Of a DNA stretch of 64,000 nt, positions 22,729-30,658 are shown in pieces. Origin of the DNA: Candidatus Ornithospirochaeta avicola (GTDB lineage Bacteria > Spirochaetota > Spirochaetia > Sphaerochaetales > Sphaerochaetaceae). The stretch lies in NCBI GenBank assembly GCA_019113245.1, contig DXHU01000015.1, positions 85,683 to 149,682 of the forward strand, read 5' to 3'. Position 1 is the stretch's first letter, and each line of letters begins with the position of its first letter. Below the pieces are notes generated by a model. It did not search any database. It saw nothing but the letters and a program-made list of their open reading frames with translations, and was not told the DNA's origin. The position numbers and the translations under genes are program-made.

Positions 22729-23381
22729 AGAAGGCTATAACCATTATCTATTATAATGCTCTGACCGTAAATACCCTGACTTACTGCAAGAAAATATACA
22801 AGATTTGCAATCTCTTCAGCTTCCATCATCTGCTTTCTGACCGAGTGGGAAGAGAAAAACTTCTCAAGCTCCGTACCCTCAAGACGTGGTGCTCTTATGA
22901 GTCCCGGGCAAACAGCATTGACACGTAGCCCTGTCTCTGAAGCAAGGCTTTTTGTGAAAGAGGATACAAATCCTTTTGAGCCGTCATAATGGCTGGTAAG
23001 TCCGAATCCGGGATGCATTGCATTCATGCTCGATATGTTCACAATGGAGCCATTGCTTTTCTTCAATAAGGGAAGCATCTTTTCTGTAACATGATACAGT
23101 CCTTTTATGTTGACATCTATCACAGAATCAAAATCTTCTGCGCTGAGGCTTCCAGTCTTTCCCTCTGTAAATATACCGGCATTGTTTACAAGAACATCGC
23201 ACTCTTCAATCTCATCAAGAACAGAGTAATCAGGGCATGAGAAATCTAGAGGAAGAATTTTTCCGTATTCAAAAGCCCTTTCTTTCCTGCTCGTTCCGTA
23301 AATTTTAAAACCGTGTTCATGGAACACCCTTGCTATCTCAAGTCCAAGATTAGAAAGTGCGCCTGTAATAAGAACTTTCAT
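22725..23381 (-). CDS. Short-chain dehydrogenase/reductase
   Basis: A 218-residue SDR. The cofactor loop is 'ITGALSNLGLEIA' (TGxxxxxG), 'VLVNNAGIF' is the NNAG motif, and the catalytic set is Ser in 'IVNISSMNAM' and Tyr/Lys in 'HYDGSKGF' (YxxxK). It is somewhat short (usual 240-260), with a compact substrate lid. It is likely to be an NAD(P)H-dependent oxidoreductase in the cytosol with unknown substrate. It overlaps the upstream cupin gene and the downstream phosphoesterase gene by four bases each, so all three are translated from one message. Confidence 0.88.
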   Translation of the reverse strand: MKVLITGALSNLGLEIARVFHEHGFKIYGTSRKERAFEYGKILPLDFSCPDYSVLDEIEECDVLVNNAGIFTEGKTGSLSAEDFDSVIDVNIKGLYHVTEKMLPLLKKSNGSIVNISSMNAMHPGFGLTSHYDGSKGFVSSFTKSLASETGLRVNAVCPGLIRAPRLEGTELEKFFSSHSVRKQMMEAEEIANLVYFLAVSQGIYGQSIIIDNGYSLL

Positions 23382-23794
23382 AACAGCTCTTCTGCCTCCG
23401 GATGAGATAACAAGAACAAAGAAGACGGCGTGATATAATCGCTGTCCTTGTAGCGCGGGGACATGACTGTGGAAAAGAGAGCATAATCTCCATCAAGTAG
23501 CCGTGTTGCCTGAAAACAATTCTTCCTGACAAGCGAGAATCTGCTGTCCTTTCCCAGCACCCTTACACTTCTTTCTCCGTTTTCATAAATGACCTGCTCA
23601 GCATTTCCTCCTTCAAGGAAGAACCAGATTTCATCATTTTCAAGTGCGTGAAGGGAAGAAAAAGAATTTTTAGTAATCAGATAGAAAATGCATCCTGCGT
23701 CATTTCCAAACGCTGAGAGGAAGGAAAAATATCCTCCCTCTTTTTCAAGCGGAACAAGAGAATACCTTTTTATTATCTCTTCTAACCTTACCAT
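23378..23794 (-). CDS. Cupin-fold protein, DUF985 family
   Basis: A 138-residue double-stranded beta-helix protein. The pattern 'EKEGGYFSF', 'IFYLITKNSFSSLHALENDEIWFFLEGG' and 'YALFSTVMSPRYKDSDY' follows DUF985 cupins, whose usual core is 'HrL.sDEiWhfh.G'. Here the second His is Phe (WFFLEGG), so the metal site may be incomplete. Function in the family is unsettled; sugar or small-acid binding has been suggested. The gene overlaps the stop of purine nucleoside phosphorylase by seven bases and the start of the SDR gene by four. Confidence 0.78.
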   Translation of the reverse strand: MVRLEEIIKRYSLVPLEKEGGYFSFLSAFGNDAGCIFYLITKNSFSSLHALENDEIWFFLEGGNAEQVIYENGERSVRVLGKDSRFSLVRKNCFQATRLLDGDYALFSTVMSPRYKDSDYITPSSLFLLSHPEAEELL

Positions 23795-24609
23795 CTTCTG
23801 ACAACTTCCTTAACAAGAGCCTGAAAACTGTCCTTGACCCTTTCTCCAGTCTCCAGAACCTCTTCATGATTGAGCTTTCTGTCAAGAATTCCGCTTGCCA
23901 TATTTGTCAGGCAGCTGAATGCGAGCGTCCTCATTCCCATATGGGATGCCGCGATTGCTTCAGGGACAGTGGACATTCCGACTGCATCTGCACCGAGAAT
24001 TCTGGCAAGGCGCACTTCTGCCGGAGTCTCGAAAGAAGGTCCTGTGAAAAGCATGTAGACTCCCTCTCTCAGTGTTATTCCCTTTTCTCTTGCAACATCC
24101 CTTGCAAGGGCACAGAGGCTCTTGTCATATGCTGTGCTCATATCGAAGAATCTGGGCCCGAGCTCATCCATATTCTCTCCTCTGCACGGATTGTCGCTGG
24201 CAAGCTTGATATGGTCTGTTATGAGCATCAGATCTCCTGCATTCCAGCTGGCGTTGACGCATCCGGCTGCATTTGTCAGGAGAAGATTCTCTATGCCAAG
24301 CACTTTGAATGTACGGATTGGGTAAACAACTTCTCTCATCATATAGCCCTCATATGTATGGAAGCGGCCCTGCATTGCGACAATATCCTTTCCTCCAAGC
24401 TTTCCAAACACAAGCCTGCCCTTGTGTCCTGGAACAGTGGAAACAGGAAAGCGCGGTATTTTCTTGTATTCAAGCACTACAGGATTCTCAATCTCATCAG
24501 CAAGCTCTCCAAGACCTGAACCAAGAACTATTGCTATCTCCGGCTTGAATGAGCCAATCTGGCTTTTGATGTATTGAGCACTCTCCTTTATTTTCTCAAG
24601 TTCTGTCAT
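23788..24609 (-). CDS. Purine nucleoside phosphorylase (trimeric, class I)
   Basis: A 273-residue enzyme that splits inosine or guanosine with phosphate, giving the base and ribose 1-phosphate. Family motifs are 'IVLGSGLGELADEI' (phosphate loop), 'VPGHKGRLVFG', 'MQGRFHTYEGY', 'TNAAGCVN', 'GPSFETPAEVRLARILG' with the base-binding Glu, and 'MSTVPEAI'. Length and motifs fit the human-type trimer rather than hexameric DeoD. An AAGGAG site precedes the ATG. It lies after the BMP nucleoside transporter on the same strand but behind a hairpin and a separate promoter. It heads a five-gene unit with cupin, SDR, phosphoesterase and ParB-like genes. Confidence 0.93.
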   Translation of the reverse strand: MTELEKIKESAQYIKSQIGSFKPEIAIVLGSGLGELADEIENPVVLEYKKIPRFPVSTVPGHKGRLVFGKLGGKDIVAMQGRFHTYEGYMMREVVYPIRTFKVLGIENLLLTNAAGCVNASWNAGDLMLITDHIKLASDNPCRGENMDELGPRFFDMSTAYDKSLCALARDVAREKGITLREGVYMLFTGPSFETPAEVRLARILGADAVGMSTVPEAIAASHMGMRTLAFSCLTNMASGILDRKLNHEEVLETGERVKDSFQALVKEVVRRW

Positions 24610-24652
24610 TTTTTTTCTCCTTTTTCTTTCTTATTTATTTCAGATGCAGAAT

Positions 24653-24682
24653 ATATTAAGATCAGGCATCATACCCAGACAA
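24653..24682 (-). promoter_or_regulatory. Possible promoter of the purine nucleoside phosphorylase operon
   Basis: On the minus strand TTGTCT (24682-24677), 18-base spacer, TAATAT (24658-24653), then a leader with AAGGAG. A second hairpin (AGAGTTC/GAACTCT, around 24700-24725) lies upstream. The rest of the 222-base gap shows nothing further. Confidence 0.4.
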
Positions 24683-24782
24683 AAAATTAAACAGGAGCAA
24701 GAGTTCCTCTTTATATTAAGAACTCTTCAGACCTGAAAGAAATGGAGGAAAAGAGTATTTCTTCTTTCCCGTCCAGAAAAGA

Positions 24783-24816
24783 AACAGCACTGCCGGAATC
24801 AGGATAAAACCGGCAG
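24783..24816 (-). terminator. Terminator-like hairpin after the nucleoside transporter operon
   Basis: On the minus strand CTGCCGG, 13-base loop, CCGGCAG (24816-24790), followed by a T-rich tail. It lies 16 bases after the last permease gene. Confidence 0.5.
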
Positions 24817-24831
24817 ATACATCTTATACAT

Positions 24832-25782
24832 CTAGAAAGGCTCTCCAGATGCAAGAGGAGCAGCACTCTTCTTGCTTGATACAACAAGTGCAATCAAAGT
24901 TGCCACATAAGGGAATATGCCAAGATAGCCTGTGGGGATTCCCTGGAATACAGGAATGACTCTTCCCATGTTTGCAATCGTCATACAGATTCCGAAGAAG
25001 AATGTGGATGCAAGGATTCCAAGCGGTTTCCACTGTCCAAAAATAAGAGCGGCAATTGCCAGAAATCCCAGTCCGTTGATTCCGCTTGTTGAGTTGTATT
25101 CTCCAGCATAGGTGGCAAGTATGCATGCCCCTCCAAGACCGGAAAGAAGTCCGGAAAGAAGAACTCCGACATAACGCATCCTGTGTACGTTTATTCCGGC
25201 AGAGGCAACAGCTGACGGGTGCTCTCCGCAGGCTCTCAGCCTGAGACCGAAGCTTGTCTTGTAAAGAAGGAAGTAGCTTAAAGCCCAGATTACAAGGCAG
25301 ATCCATGTTGTCCAGTATGTCCTTGTAAAAAGAAGAGGACCGATTAAAGGAATCTTTGAAAGAACAGGTATGTCCTGACGGACGATACCGCGCAGCACTG
25401 TCACGTTTCCGCTTCCTGTTATTGTCTGGGCAAGGAAGAGCGTGAGTGCAGTTGCAAGCATGTTTATTGCTGTTCCTGATATAACCTGATTGCTCTTTAA
25501 ATTGATTGCGGCAACAGCATGCAGAACTGAAAGAAGAGCAGATGCACACATTGCGGCAAAGATTCCGATTACTATCGCGCCTGTGTAGCTGAAGCCTGCA
25601 CTCTGCAAGATATAGATAACTGTCGCAGAAGCAAAGCATCCTGTAAGCATCAGGCCTTCTATACAGAGGTTCGTTACACCGCTTCGCTCTGAATAAAGCC
25701 CTCCGAGAGCTCCCATCAGAAGAGGCATCGTATATGCGATTGCCGCAGGAATTATACTTGTTATTACAGACCAGACTTCCAT
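24832..25782 (-). CDS. Nucleoside ABC transporter permease (second subunit)
   Basis: A 316-residue membrane protein with about eight to nine helices in the BPD_transp_2 (branched-chain amino acid/ribose/nucleoside) family. The family loop 'ACGEHPSAVASAGINVHRMRYVGVLLSGLLSGLGGA' region contains the EAA-like contact with the ATPase, and 'YSERSGVTNLCIEGLMLTG' is typical of NupC/YufQ-type permeases beside BMP lipoproteins. It pairs with the 411-residue permease just upstream, with which it overlaps by one base. Together with the ATPase and BMP lipoprotein it would import purine nucleosides. Confidence 0.9.
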   Translation of the reverse strand: MEVWSVITSIIPAAIAYTMPLLMGALGGLYSERSGVTNLCIEGLMLTGCFASATVIYILQSAGFSYTGAIVIGIFAAMCASALLSVLHAVAAINLKSNQVISGTAINMLATALTLFLAQTITGSGNVTVLRGIVRQDIPVLSKIPLIGPLLFTRTYWTTWICLVIWALSYFLLYKTSFGLRLRACGEHPSAVASAGINVHRMRYVGVLLSGLLSGLGGACILATYAGEYNSTSGINGLGFLAIAALIFGQWKPLGILASTFFFGICMTIANMGRVIPVFQGIPTGYLGIFPYVATLIALVVSSKKSAAPLASGEPF

Positions 25783-27017
25783 TACTTTGCCTCCTTCTTT
25801 TTCTTGTCTTTTTCTGCTTTCAAAAGCTTTTTGCCTTCTTTTATGAGATTATTTCTCTTATCTTTATCCAGCGTTGAGATGTCTATATCCTTTTTCCCCT
25901 GTTTTTCAAGGGCAAGAGCGATGGCATCCTCCTTCTTCTCATAGCTTTTCTTGAAGAGCATGTTCCAGAAGTTTGCAAGAATAACATTTGTTGCTGTGAA
26001 ATAGATTATCGTTGCAATGATTGTGTCTGCAATCTCTGTTGGAATTCCTGTTGCGGCAAGACTGCCTCTTCCCATCTTGAGAATGCCGAAGAATATTGCT
26101 GCAAAGAAGACACCGAGAGGAGAACAATTTCCGAGAAGGGCAACGGCAATACCGTCAAATCCTTCATTAGGCATCTTTCCCATCTCCATGATGTTCGAGT
26201 ATCCGCAATAATATGTAAGACCTGCAAGGCCTGCAAGCGCACCCGCAACTGCCATGGATATCATGATGGCCCTGTTTACCTTGATTCCGGCATACTCGGC
26301 ACAGAACCTGTTTGATCCGACAGCCTTCAGCCTGAAGCCGAGCGTTGTCTTTGTAAGTATGAACCAAATCACCACGCATGCTATTATGGCTATGAGAAAG
26401 CCATAATTGAGCGTGGAGAACTTTGTCAGATCGGTTATCCAGTCCGCTCTCAGCGTATGTGCAGTCTCAATAGGCTTTGACTTCACGACAATCGTCGGAT
26501 CCACGATAAAGCGCTGGATCCAGTCGTATACCAGCCAGTATGCAGTCCAGTTGAGCATGATTGTCGATACGACTTCATGTACATTGAACTTGGCTTTCAG
26601 AAATCCTGATATGAAACCCCATAAGGCACCTACAAGAGCTGAAGCTGCTATTATGACAGCAAGATAAAGCGGCCTTGGCATTGATAGAGGAAGATAGTAC
26701 GCAAGAATGCTGCCAGTTATTCCTCCCATGAGCATCTGACCGGACGCTCCGATATTGAAAAGCCCTGTCTTGAATGCAAAGGCAACAGACAGACCGATGA
26801 GAATCAGCTGAGTTGACATGCCAAGGGTGTTTCCTATTCTTCTCACGTTAGAAAGAGCGCCGAACAATATCTTGTCAAATCCTGTGACCGGATTCTTTCC
26901 AATAAGGAGTATCAAAAGTGCTCCTGCCACTACCCCGAGAAAGACAGCAGAAAGGCTTACAAGAAGAGGAGAAGCCTTTCTGGCCTCAAGCGGCCTGTTC
27001 ATCATTTTCTTATTCAC
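25782..27017 (-). CDS. Nucleoside ABC transporter permease (first subunit)
   Basis: A 411-residue membrane protein in the YufP/BPD_transp_2 family. It has about ten hydrophobic helices, the loop 'KAVGSNRFCAEYAGIKVNRAIM' that contacts the ATPase, and 'KTGLFNIGASGQMLMGG', a hallmark of nucleoside permeases. The last 60 residues are very Lys-rich and charged ('KKDIDISTLDKDKRNN' and after), an unusual cytoplasmic tail that may be disordered or bind the ATPase or nucleic acid. It overlaps the ATPase gene by eight bases and the second permease by one. Confidence 0.9.
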   Translation of the reverse strand: MNKKMMNRPLEARKASPLLVSLSAVFLGVVAGALLILLIGKNPVTGFDKILFGALSNVRRIGNTLGMSTQLILIGLSVAFAFKTGLFNIGASGQMLMGGITGSILAYYLPLSMPRPLYLAVIIAASALVGALWGFISGFLKAKFNVHEVVSTIMLNWTAYWLVYDWIQRFIVDPTIVVKSKPIETAHTLRADWITDLTKFSTLNYGFLIAIIACVVIWFILTKTTLGFRLKAVGSNRFCAEYAGIKVNRAIMISMAVAGALAGLAGLTYYCGYSNIMEMGKMPNEGFDGIAVALLGNCSPLGVFFAAIFFGILKMGRGSLAATGIPTEIADTIIATIIYFTATNVILANFWNMLFKKSYEKKEDAIALALEKQGKKDIDISTLDKDKRNNLIKEGKKLLKAEKDKKKKEAK

Positions 27018-28530
27018 CTTTCTCCTCCTTCTTGATTCCAGCCATCATCAGGCCTACCTTGTGCTCATCGGTATCCTTTGTATCCACAATGTCAATAAGA
27101 CGGCCTGCATTCATTACTGCAATCCTGTCTGACAGATTGAATATCTCATCTAGCTCGAATGAAACAAGCAGGACCGCCTTGCCGCTGTCCCTTTCTTTTA
27201 CAAGTTCTTTATGTATGAACTCGATTGCTCCGACATCGAGACCGCGCGTAGGCTGAACAGCAATCAGAAGCTCAGGATCTGCCATGACCTCTCTTCCGAT
27301 GATTGCCTTCTGCTGGTTTCCGCCGCTAAGTTTTCCGGCAAGAGAATGGATTCCCTCTCCGCTTCTGACATCGAACTTATCCACAATCTTCTGACTGTAG
27401 CACTCAATCTCGCTACTGTGCAGTATTCCTCTGGAAGAATATGGCTTTTTATAGAACTCTTTTATGATAAAGTTTGTAGAAAGAGGAGATGTGAGAATAA
27501 GACCTCTTTTCTGCCTGTCTTCAGGAATATGACCAAGCCCCATCTCGTTTCTTTCTTCAATGGAAGCATGTGTGATGTCCTTATTGCAGAAAAGTATGTT
27601 CCCGCTCTCGACTTTTCTCAGCCCGGTTATTGCCTCAACCAGCTCACTCTGTCCATTGCCGTCAACTCCGGCAATGCCTATTATCTCCCCTCGTCGGACA
27701 GAAAGAGAGAAATCCTTTACCCCGAGGACTTTCTTGTTGTTCATCACATTCAGATTCCTGATTTCAAGAACCTTCTCTCCCGGCTTGCTTTCCTTCTTCT
27801 CTGTCTTGAAGTTCACAGGACGGCCCACCATCAGAGCAGCCATATCGGCGGCAGAAGTGCTCTTGACATCAACAACGCTGATGAGCTTTCCTCTTCTGAT
27901 GATTGTGCATCGCTCTGCAACTGCCTTGATTTCCTCAAGCTTATGGGTAATCAGTATTATTGACTTGCCTTCCCTTGCAAGATTCTTCATGATCTCAATC
28001 AGTTCCTCAATCTCCTGAGGAGTGAGAACTGCTGTAGGCTCATCAAATATAAGGATGTCAGCATCGCGGTAAAGCATCTTGAGTATCTCAACCCTCTGCT
28101 GCATTCCTACTGTTATGTTCTCGATGACCATGTCAGGATCTATGGACAGTCCATAACGGTCAGATATTTCCTTGATTTTCTTGCTGGCGGTCTTAATGTC
28201 ATATACAAATCCGCCTTCCTTTCCAAGAATGATGTTTTCTGCGACTGTGAAATTATGCACAAGCTGGAAATGCTGGTGCACCATGCCGATTCCGAGGGAG
28301 AAGGCATCGTTGGGGCTTGATATGTCAACTTCCTTTCCCCTTACCTTTATCACTCCCTTGTCTGCATGATAGAGTCCGAAGAGAATGCTCATCAACGTGC
28401 TTTTTCCAGCTCCGTTTTCTCCAAGAATTGCATGGATCTCCCCTTCTTCGACCTGCAGTGTGATATTGTCGTTGGCAACTATGCCCGGAAATTCCTTTCG
28501 GATTCCAATCATCTCAATTACGTGACTCAT
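27010..28530 (-). CDS. Nucleoside ABC transporter ATP-binding protein (two ABC domains)
   Basis: A 506-residue protein with two ABC domains, as in RbsA/YufO. The first has Walker A 'GENGAGKST', the signature position 'ITVGMQQRVEILKML' and Walker B 'ILIFDEPTAVL'. The second has 'GVDGNGQSE', where the Walker A lysine is absent as expected for this subfamily, 'LSGGNQQKAIIGRE' and 'LLIAVQPTRGLD', in which the Glu is Gln. So the first site is the active one and the second is degenerate, the normal state in the family. It energises the two permeases downstream. The start follows a terminator-like hairpin after the BMP gene, which should reduce its expression relative to the lipoprotein. Confidence 0.92.
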   Translation of the reverse strand: MSHVIEMIGIRKEFPGIVANDNITLQVEEGEIHAILGENGAGKSTLMSILFGLYHADKGVIKVRGKEVDISSPNDAFSLGIGMVHQHFQLVHNFTVAENIILGKEGGFVYDIKTASKKIKEISDRYGLSIDPDMVIENITVGMQQRVEILKMLYRDADILIFDEPTAVLTPQEIEELIEIMKNLAREGKSIILITHKLEEIKAVAERCTIIRRGKLISVVDVKSTSAADMAALMVGRPVNFKTEKKESKPGEKVLEIRNLNVMNNKKVLGVKDFSLSVRRGEIIGIAGVDGNGQSELVEAITGLRKVESGNILFCNKDITHASIEERNEMGLGHIPEDRQKRGLILTSPLSTNFIIKEFYKKPYSSRGILHSSEIECYSQKIVDKFDVRSGEGIHSLAGKLSGGNQQKAIIGREVMADPELLIAVQPTRGLDVGAIEFIHKELVKERDSGKAVLLVSFELDEIFNLSDRIAVMNAGRLIDIVDTKDTDEHKVGLMMAGIKKEEKGE

Positions 28531-28566
28531 TTTTTCTCCAATGAGAGCGCATCGCGCGGTTTATCC

Positions 28567-28593
28567 AAAAAGGCCGCCTCTTTAAGGGCGGCC
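28567..28593 (-). terminator. Attenuating terminator between BMP lipoprotein and ATPase genes
   Basis: On the minus strand GGCCGCC, loop, GGCGGCC (28593-28572), then TTTTT. It sits 21 bases after the BMP stop; partial read-through would give more lipoprotein than transporter core. Confidence 0.75.
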
Positions 28594-28613
28594 ATAATAA
28601 CAGTCAGATTCTC

Positions 28614-29723
28614 TTATTTGATGAGGCCATCGCCTGTTGACTGGATTGTGATCTCTCCAGCCTTGATGAGCTCAACAACCTGAGCAACCTGCTCCTCAAT
28701 CTCCGGTGTGAGGTTCGGGTTGGATGCAGGAATACCTGCTCTGTCTTCAGCAATGCCGAGCTCGATGTGCACGCCACCGTTGTATGTGCCCTTTGCTGCT
28801 GCGACAGCCTGGTCGTATGCAACACCTGCAACATCCTTCATTGCACTTGTAAGGATACAGGACTCACCGTTTCCCATGTCTCCAACTGAGTACTGGTCAA
28901 CGTCAACTCCGATTGCCCATACATCGCTGCCGGAAAGTCTTCTGTTCTTTGCTTCGTTGATAACTCCGACGCCTGTGCCTCCAGCTGCAGCGAAGATTGC
29001 GTCAACGCCTGAATCATACATAGCTGTTGCAAGCTGCTGTCCAAGAGCAAGATCTGCAAATGAACCGGAATATACGAAATTATTAGCATTCATTGCAATG
29101 TCTGTTCCCATATTCTCGTTTGCATATGCAACACCCTGCTGGAATCCCCAGTTGAACTTCTGGACTGAAGGAATCTCAAGTCCGCCGACAAAGCCTACTT
29201 CGCCTTCGCCGAGCTTGAGTGCTGTTGCAACTCCTGCAAGGAATCCTGCCTCATGCTCTCTGAATGTGATAGCAACTGTGTTCTCTCCGATTCCTGCTGA
29301 GAGAGGATCGTCGATGATGATAATCTTGAGGTCCGGATACATCTCCTGAGCCTGAGCAACTGCTTCAGCAAAGAGATATCCTGGGCAAGCGATGAAGCGG
29401 TAACCCTGGTCATAGAGGTCAGAGATAGCGGTAAGATAATCAGTTGTTGTTGTTCCTGACGGGCGGAGGTATGTTGACTCAAGACCGAGCTCCTCTGCTG
29501 CCTTGACAACACCTTCATATGTTCCCTGGTTGAAGGATCTGTCATCGATTGTTCCTGCATCTGTAACCATACCGAGCTTGAGAGGCTCTTCTTTCTCTGC
29601 TACAGCTGTAGTAGTTGTTGTAGATGATGATGCTGTTGTAGTTGTAGCGGCTTCATCCTTTGAGCAGGATGCGAATGAGAAGACCACTACAAGAGCGAGT
29701 AAAACTGCTAATAATTTCTTCAT
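28614..29723 (-). CDS. BMP-family nucleoside-binding lipoprotein (PnrA/TmpC-like)
   Basis: A 369-residue substrate-binding lipoprotein. 'MKKLLAVLLALVVVFSFASC' is a signal peptide with lipobox FASC; the Cys at 20 would be lipidated. A linker rich in Thr and Ser (residues about 27-44) follows, then the BMP domain with 'LGMVTDAGTIDDRSFNQGTYEGV', a diagnostic block, and 'AAAGGTGVGVINEAKNR'. In Treponema pallidum the homologue PnrA/TmpC binds purine nucleosides. The first 28 residues are nearly the same as those of the unrelated sugar-binding lipoprotein at 54079-55374, also at DNA level. A strong promoter lies upstream (29754-29782). Confidence 0.93.
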   Translation of the reverse strand: MKKLLAVLLALVVVFSFASCSKDEAATTTTASSSTTTTTAVAEKEEPLKLGMVTDAGTIDDRSFNQGTYEGVVKAAEELGLESTYLRPSGTTTTDYLTAISDLYDQGYRFIACPGYLFAEAVAQAQEMYPDLKIIIIDDPLSAGIGENTVAITFREHEAGFLAGVATALKLGEGEVGFVGGLEIPSVQKFNWGFQQGVAYANENMGTDIAMNANNFVYSGSFADLALGQQLATAMYDSGVDAIFAAAGGTGVGVINEAKNRRLSGSDVWAIGVDVDQYSVGDMGNGESCILTSAMKDVAGVAYDQAVAAAKGTYNGGVHIELGIAEDRAGIPASNPNLTPEIEEQVAQVVELIKAGEITIQSTGDGLIK

Positions 29724-29753
29724 TATATTCTCCTGTTTAGCGTTTATGCCTTA

Positions 29754-29782
29754 ATTCTACAGGCACTGTCTCTATGTGTCAA
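29754..29782 (-). promoter_or_regulatory. Promoter of the nucleoside transporter operon
   Basis: On the minus strand TTGACA (29782-29777), 17-base spacer, TAGAAT (29759-29754), then a 30-base leader with AGGAG. I looked for a purine riboswitch in the gap to 29962 and saw none. Confidence 0.8.
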
Positions 29783-29827
29783 ACAAAAGAGAAAGAAATG
29801 CTGAGCAGGAATAAATAATTGTCTGAT

Positions 29828-29845
29828 TTGTTATTCCTTTAACAA
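29828..29845. promoter_or_regulatory. Possible operator palindrome upstream of the BMP promoter
   Basis: TTGTTA-N6-TAACAA perfect inverted repeat, 46 bases upstream of the -35. No matching regulator gene is adjacent. Confidence 0.35.
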
Positions 29846-29962
29846 CAAAGAATTATTGGCTTCGCGATTTTGCAACAAAAAAATTTTTGAAATCCTGTTT
29901 TTACAACAGTTTCACAACAGAATATCACTATCTGACAGGGTAAAAAACAAAATGCAACAAAA

Positions 29963-30658
29963 TTACTTTCTCCACATCCACCAGTGAAGAGATTCTGCAC
30001 GCTCAAGAAAGAGTTTTTCCTGCAGAGCTATGCTTGCTTCGTTTGAGATGTAAACATCGCAAAAAGGAACGCGGCCAAGTTCCATTGCCCTGTTGATCAC
30101 ATACTCCTCCATCATCATTCCGTATCCCTTTCTCCGATAGGAGGGAAACACTTCAAGCATTCCCATTGATCCCTCTTCATGAAAACCGGAGAAAGCAACG
30201 AGTTCGCTGTTTTCATAGAGACCGAAAATCCTGTTTTCATTTATGGCTCTCTTGATGCTCTCAAGATCTGAATGATGGCGGTACTGGGAGGAAACAAGAG
30301 CGGCATCAGAAAGAGGAACAGGATAAAAGAGTGTCTCATCAACACCCTTTCTCTCTCCTCTGTATATATAAAAGTAGCAGGGCTCGCTCATTTCAAGAGA
30401 AAAATGAGACAGCATCTTTTTTGCAAAAACATCGCCCCGCACACTGAAAAGAGAAGTCTTTTCATCAATATATGAAAAAAGTGCAGTGCTATCATCGAAA
30501 GGAAGGACATATAAAGTATTTTCCCTGTGACGCACAATCACACCATAAGAGGAAAAGTGGAGGATCTCTCCACTTTTTTCCTTGATTATCGCAATGATGT
30601 CCTCATTACTGTCCTTGTCAAATGCCTCAATGGCCGCTATTACCTTTTCATCACTCAT
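29963..30658 (-). CDS. GNAT-family acetyltransferase
   Basis: A 231-residue protein. The C-terminal half is a GNAT domain: 'GLYENSELVAFSGFHEEGSMGMLEVFPSYRRKGYGMMMEEYV' contains the acetyl-CoA pyrophosphate loop R/QxxGxG/A as 'RRKGYG'. The first 110 residues are not obviously GNAT and may be a diverged second GNAT-like domain or a substrate module, as in FR47-like proteins. The substrate is unknown. The start overlaps the end of the gltS-like gene by eight bases, so it is the third gene in a minus-strand unit (plsC-like, gltS-like, GNAT). Confidence 0.8.
   Translation of the reverse strand: MSDEKVIAAIEAFDKDSNEDIIAIIKEKSGEILHFSSYGVIVRHRENTLYVLPFDDSTALFSYIDEKTSLFSVRGDVFAKKMLSHFSLEMSEPCYFYIYRGERKGVDETLFYPVPLSDAALVSSQYRHHSDLESIKRAINENRIFGLYENSELVAFSGFHEEGSMGMLEVFPSYRRKGYGMMMEEYVINRAMELGRVPFCDVYISNEASIALQEKLFLERAESLHWWMWRK

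Noticed and set aside
24824..25639. A 271-codon frame full of Cys, Arg and Ser opposite in phase to the nucleoside permease gene
   Set aside because: It is a shadow of the real permease frame (24832-25782), with composition unlike any protein family and no start context.
29600..29650. Short tandem repeat-like DNA in the BMP gene, and the same at 55250-55310
   Set aside because: These are ACA/ACT-type codons of the Thr-rich linker read on the minus strand, not a CRISPR or a noncoding repeat.
29724..29962. Possible purine riboswitch before the nucleoside transporter
   Set aside because: No three-way junction with the conserved purine core was found; the promoter lies only about 30 bases before the gene, too short for that riboswitch.
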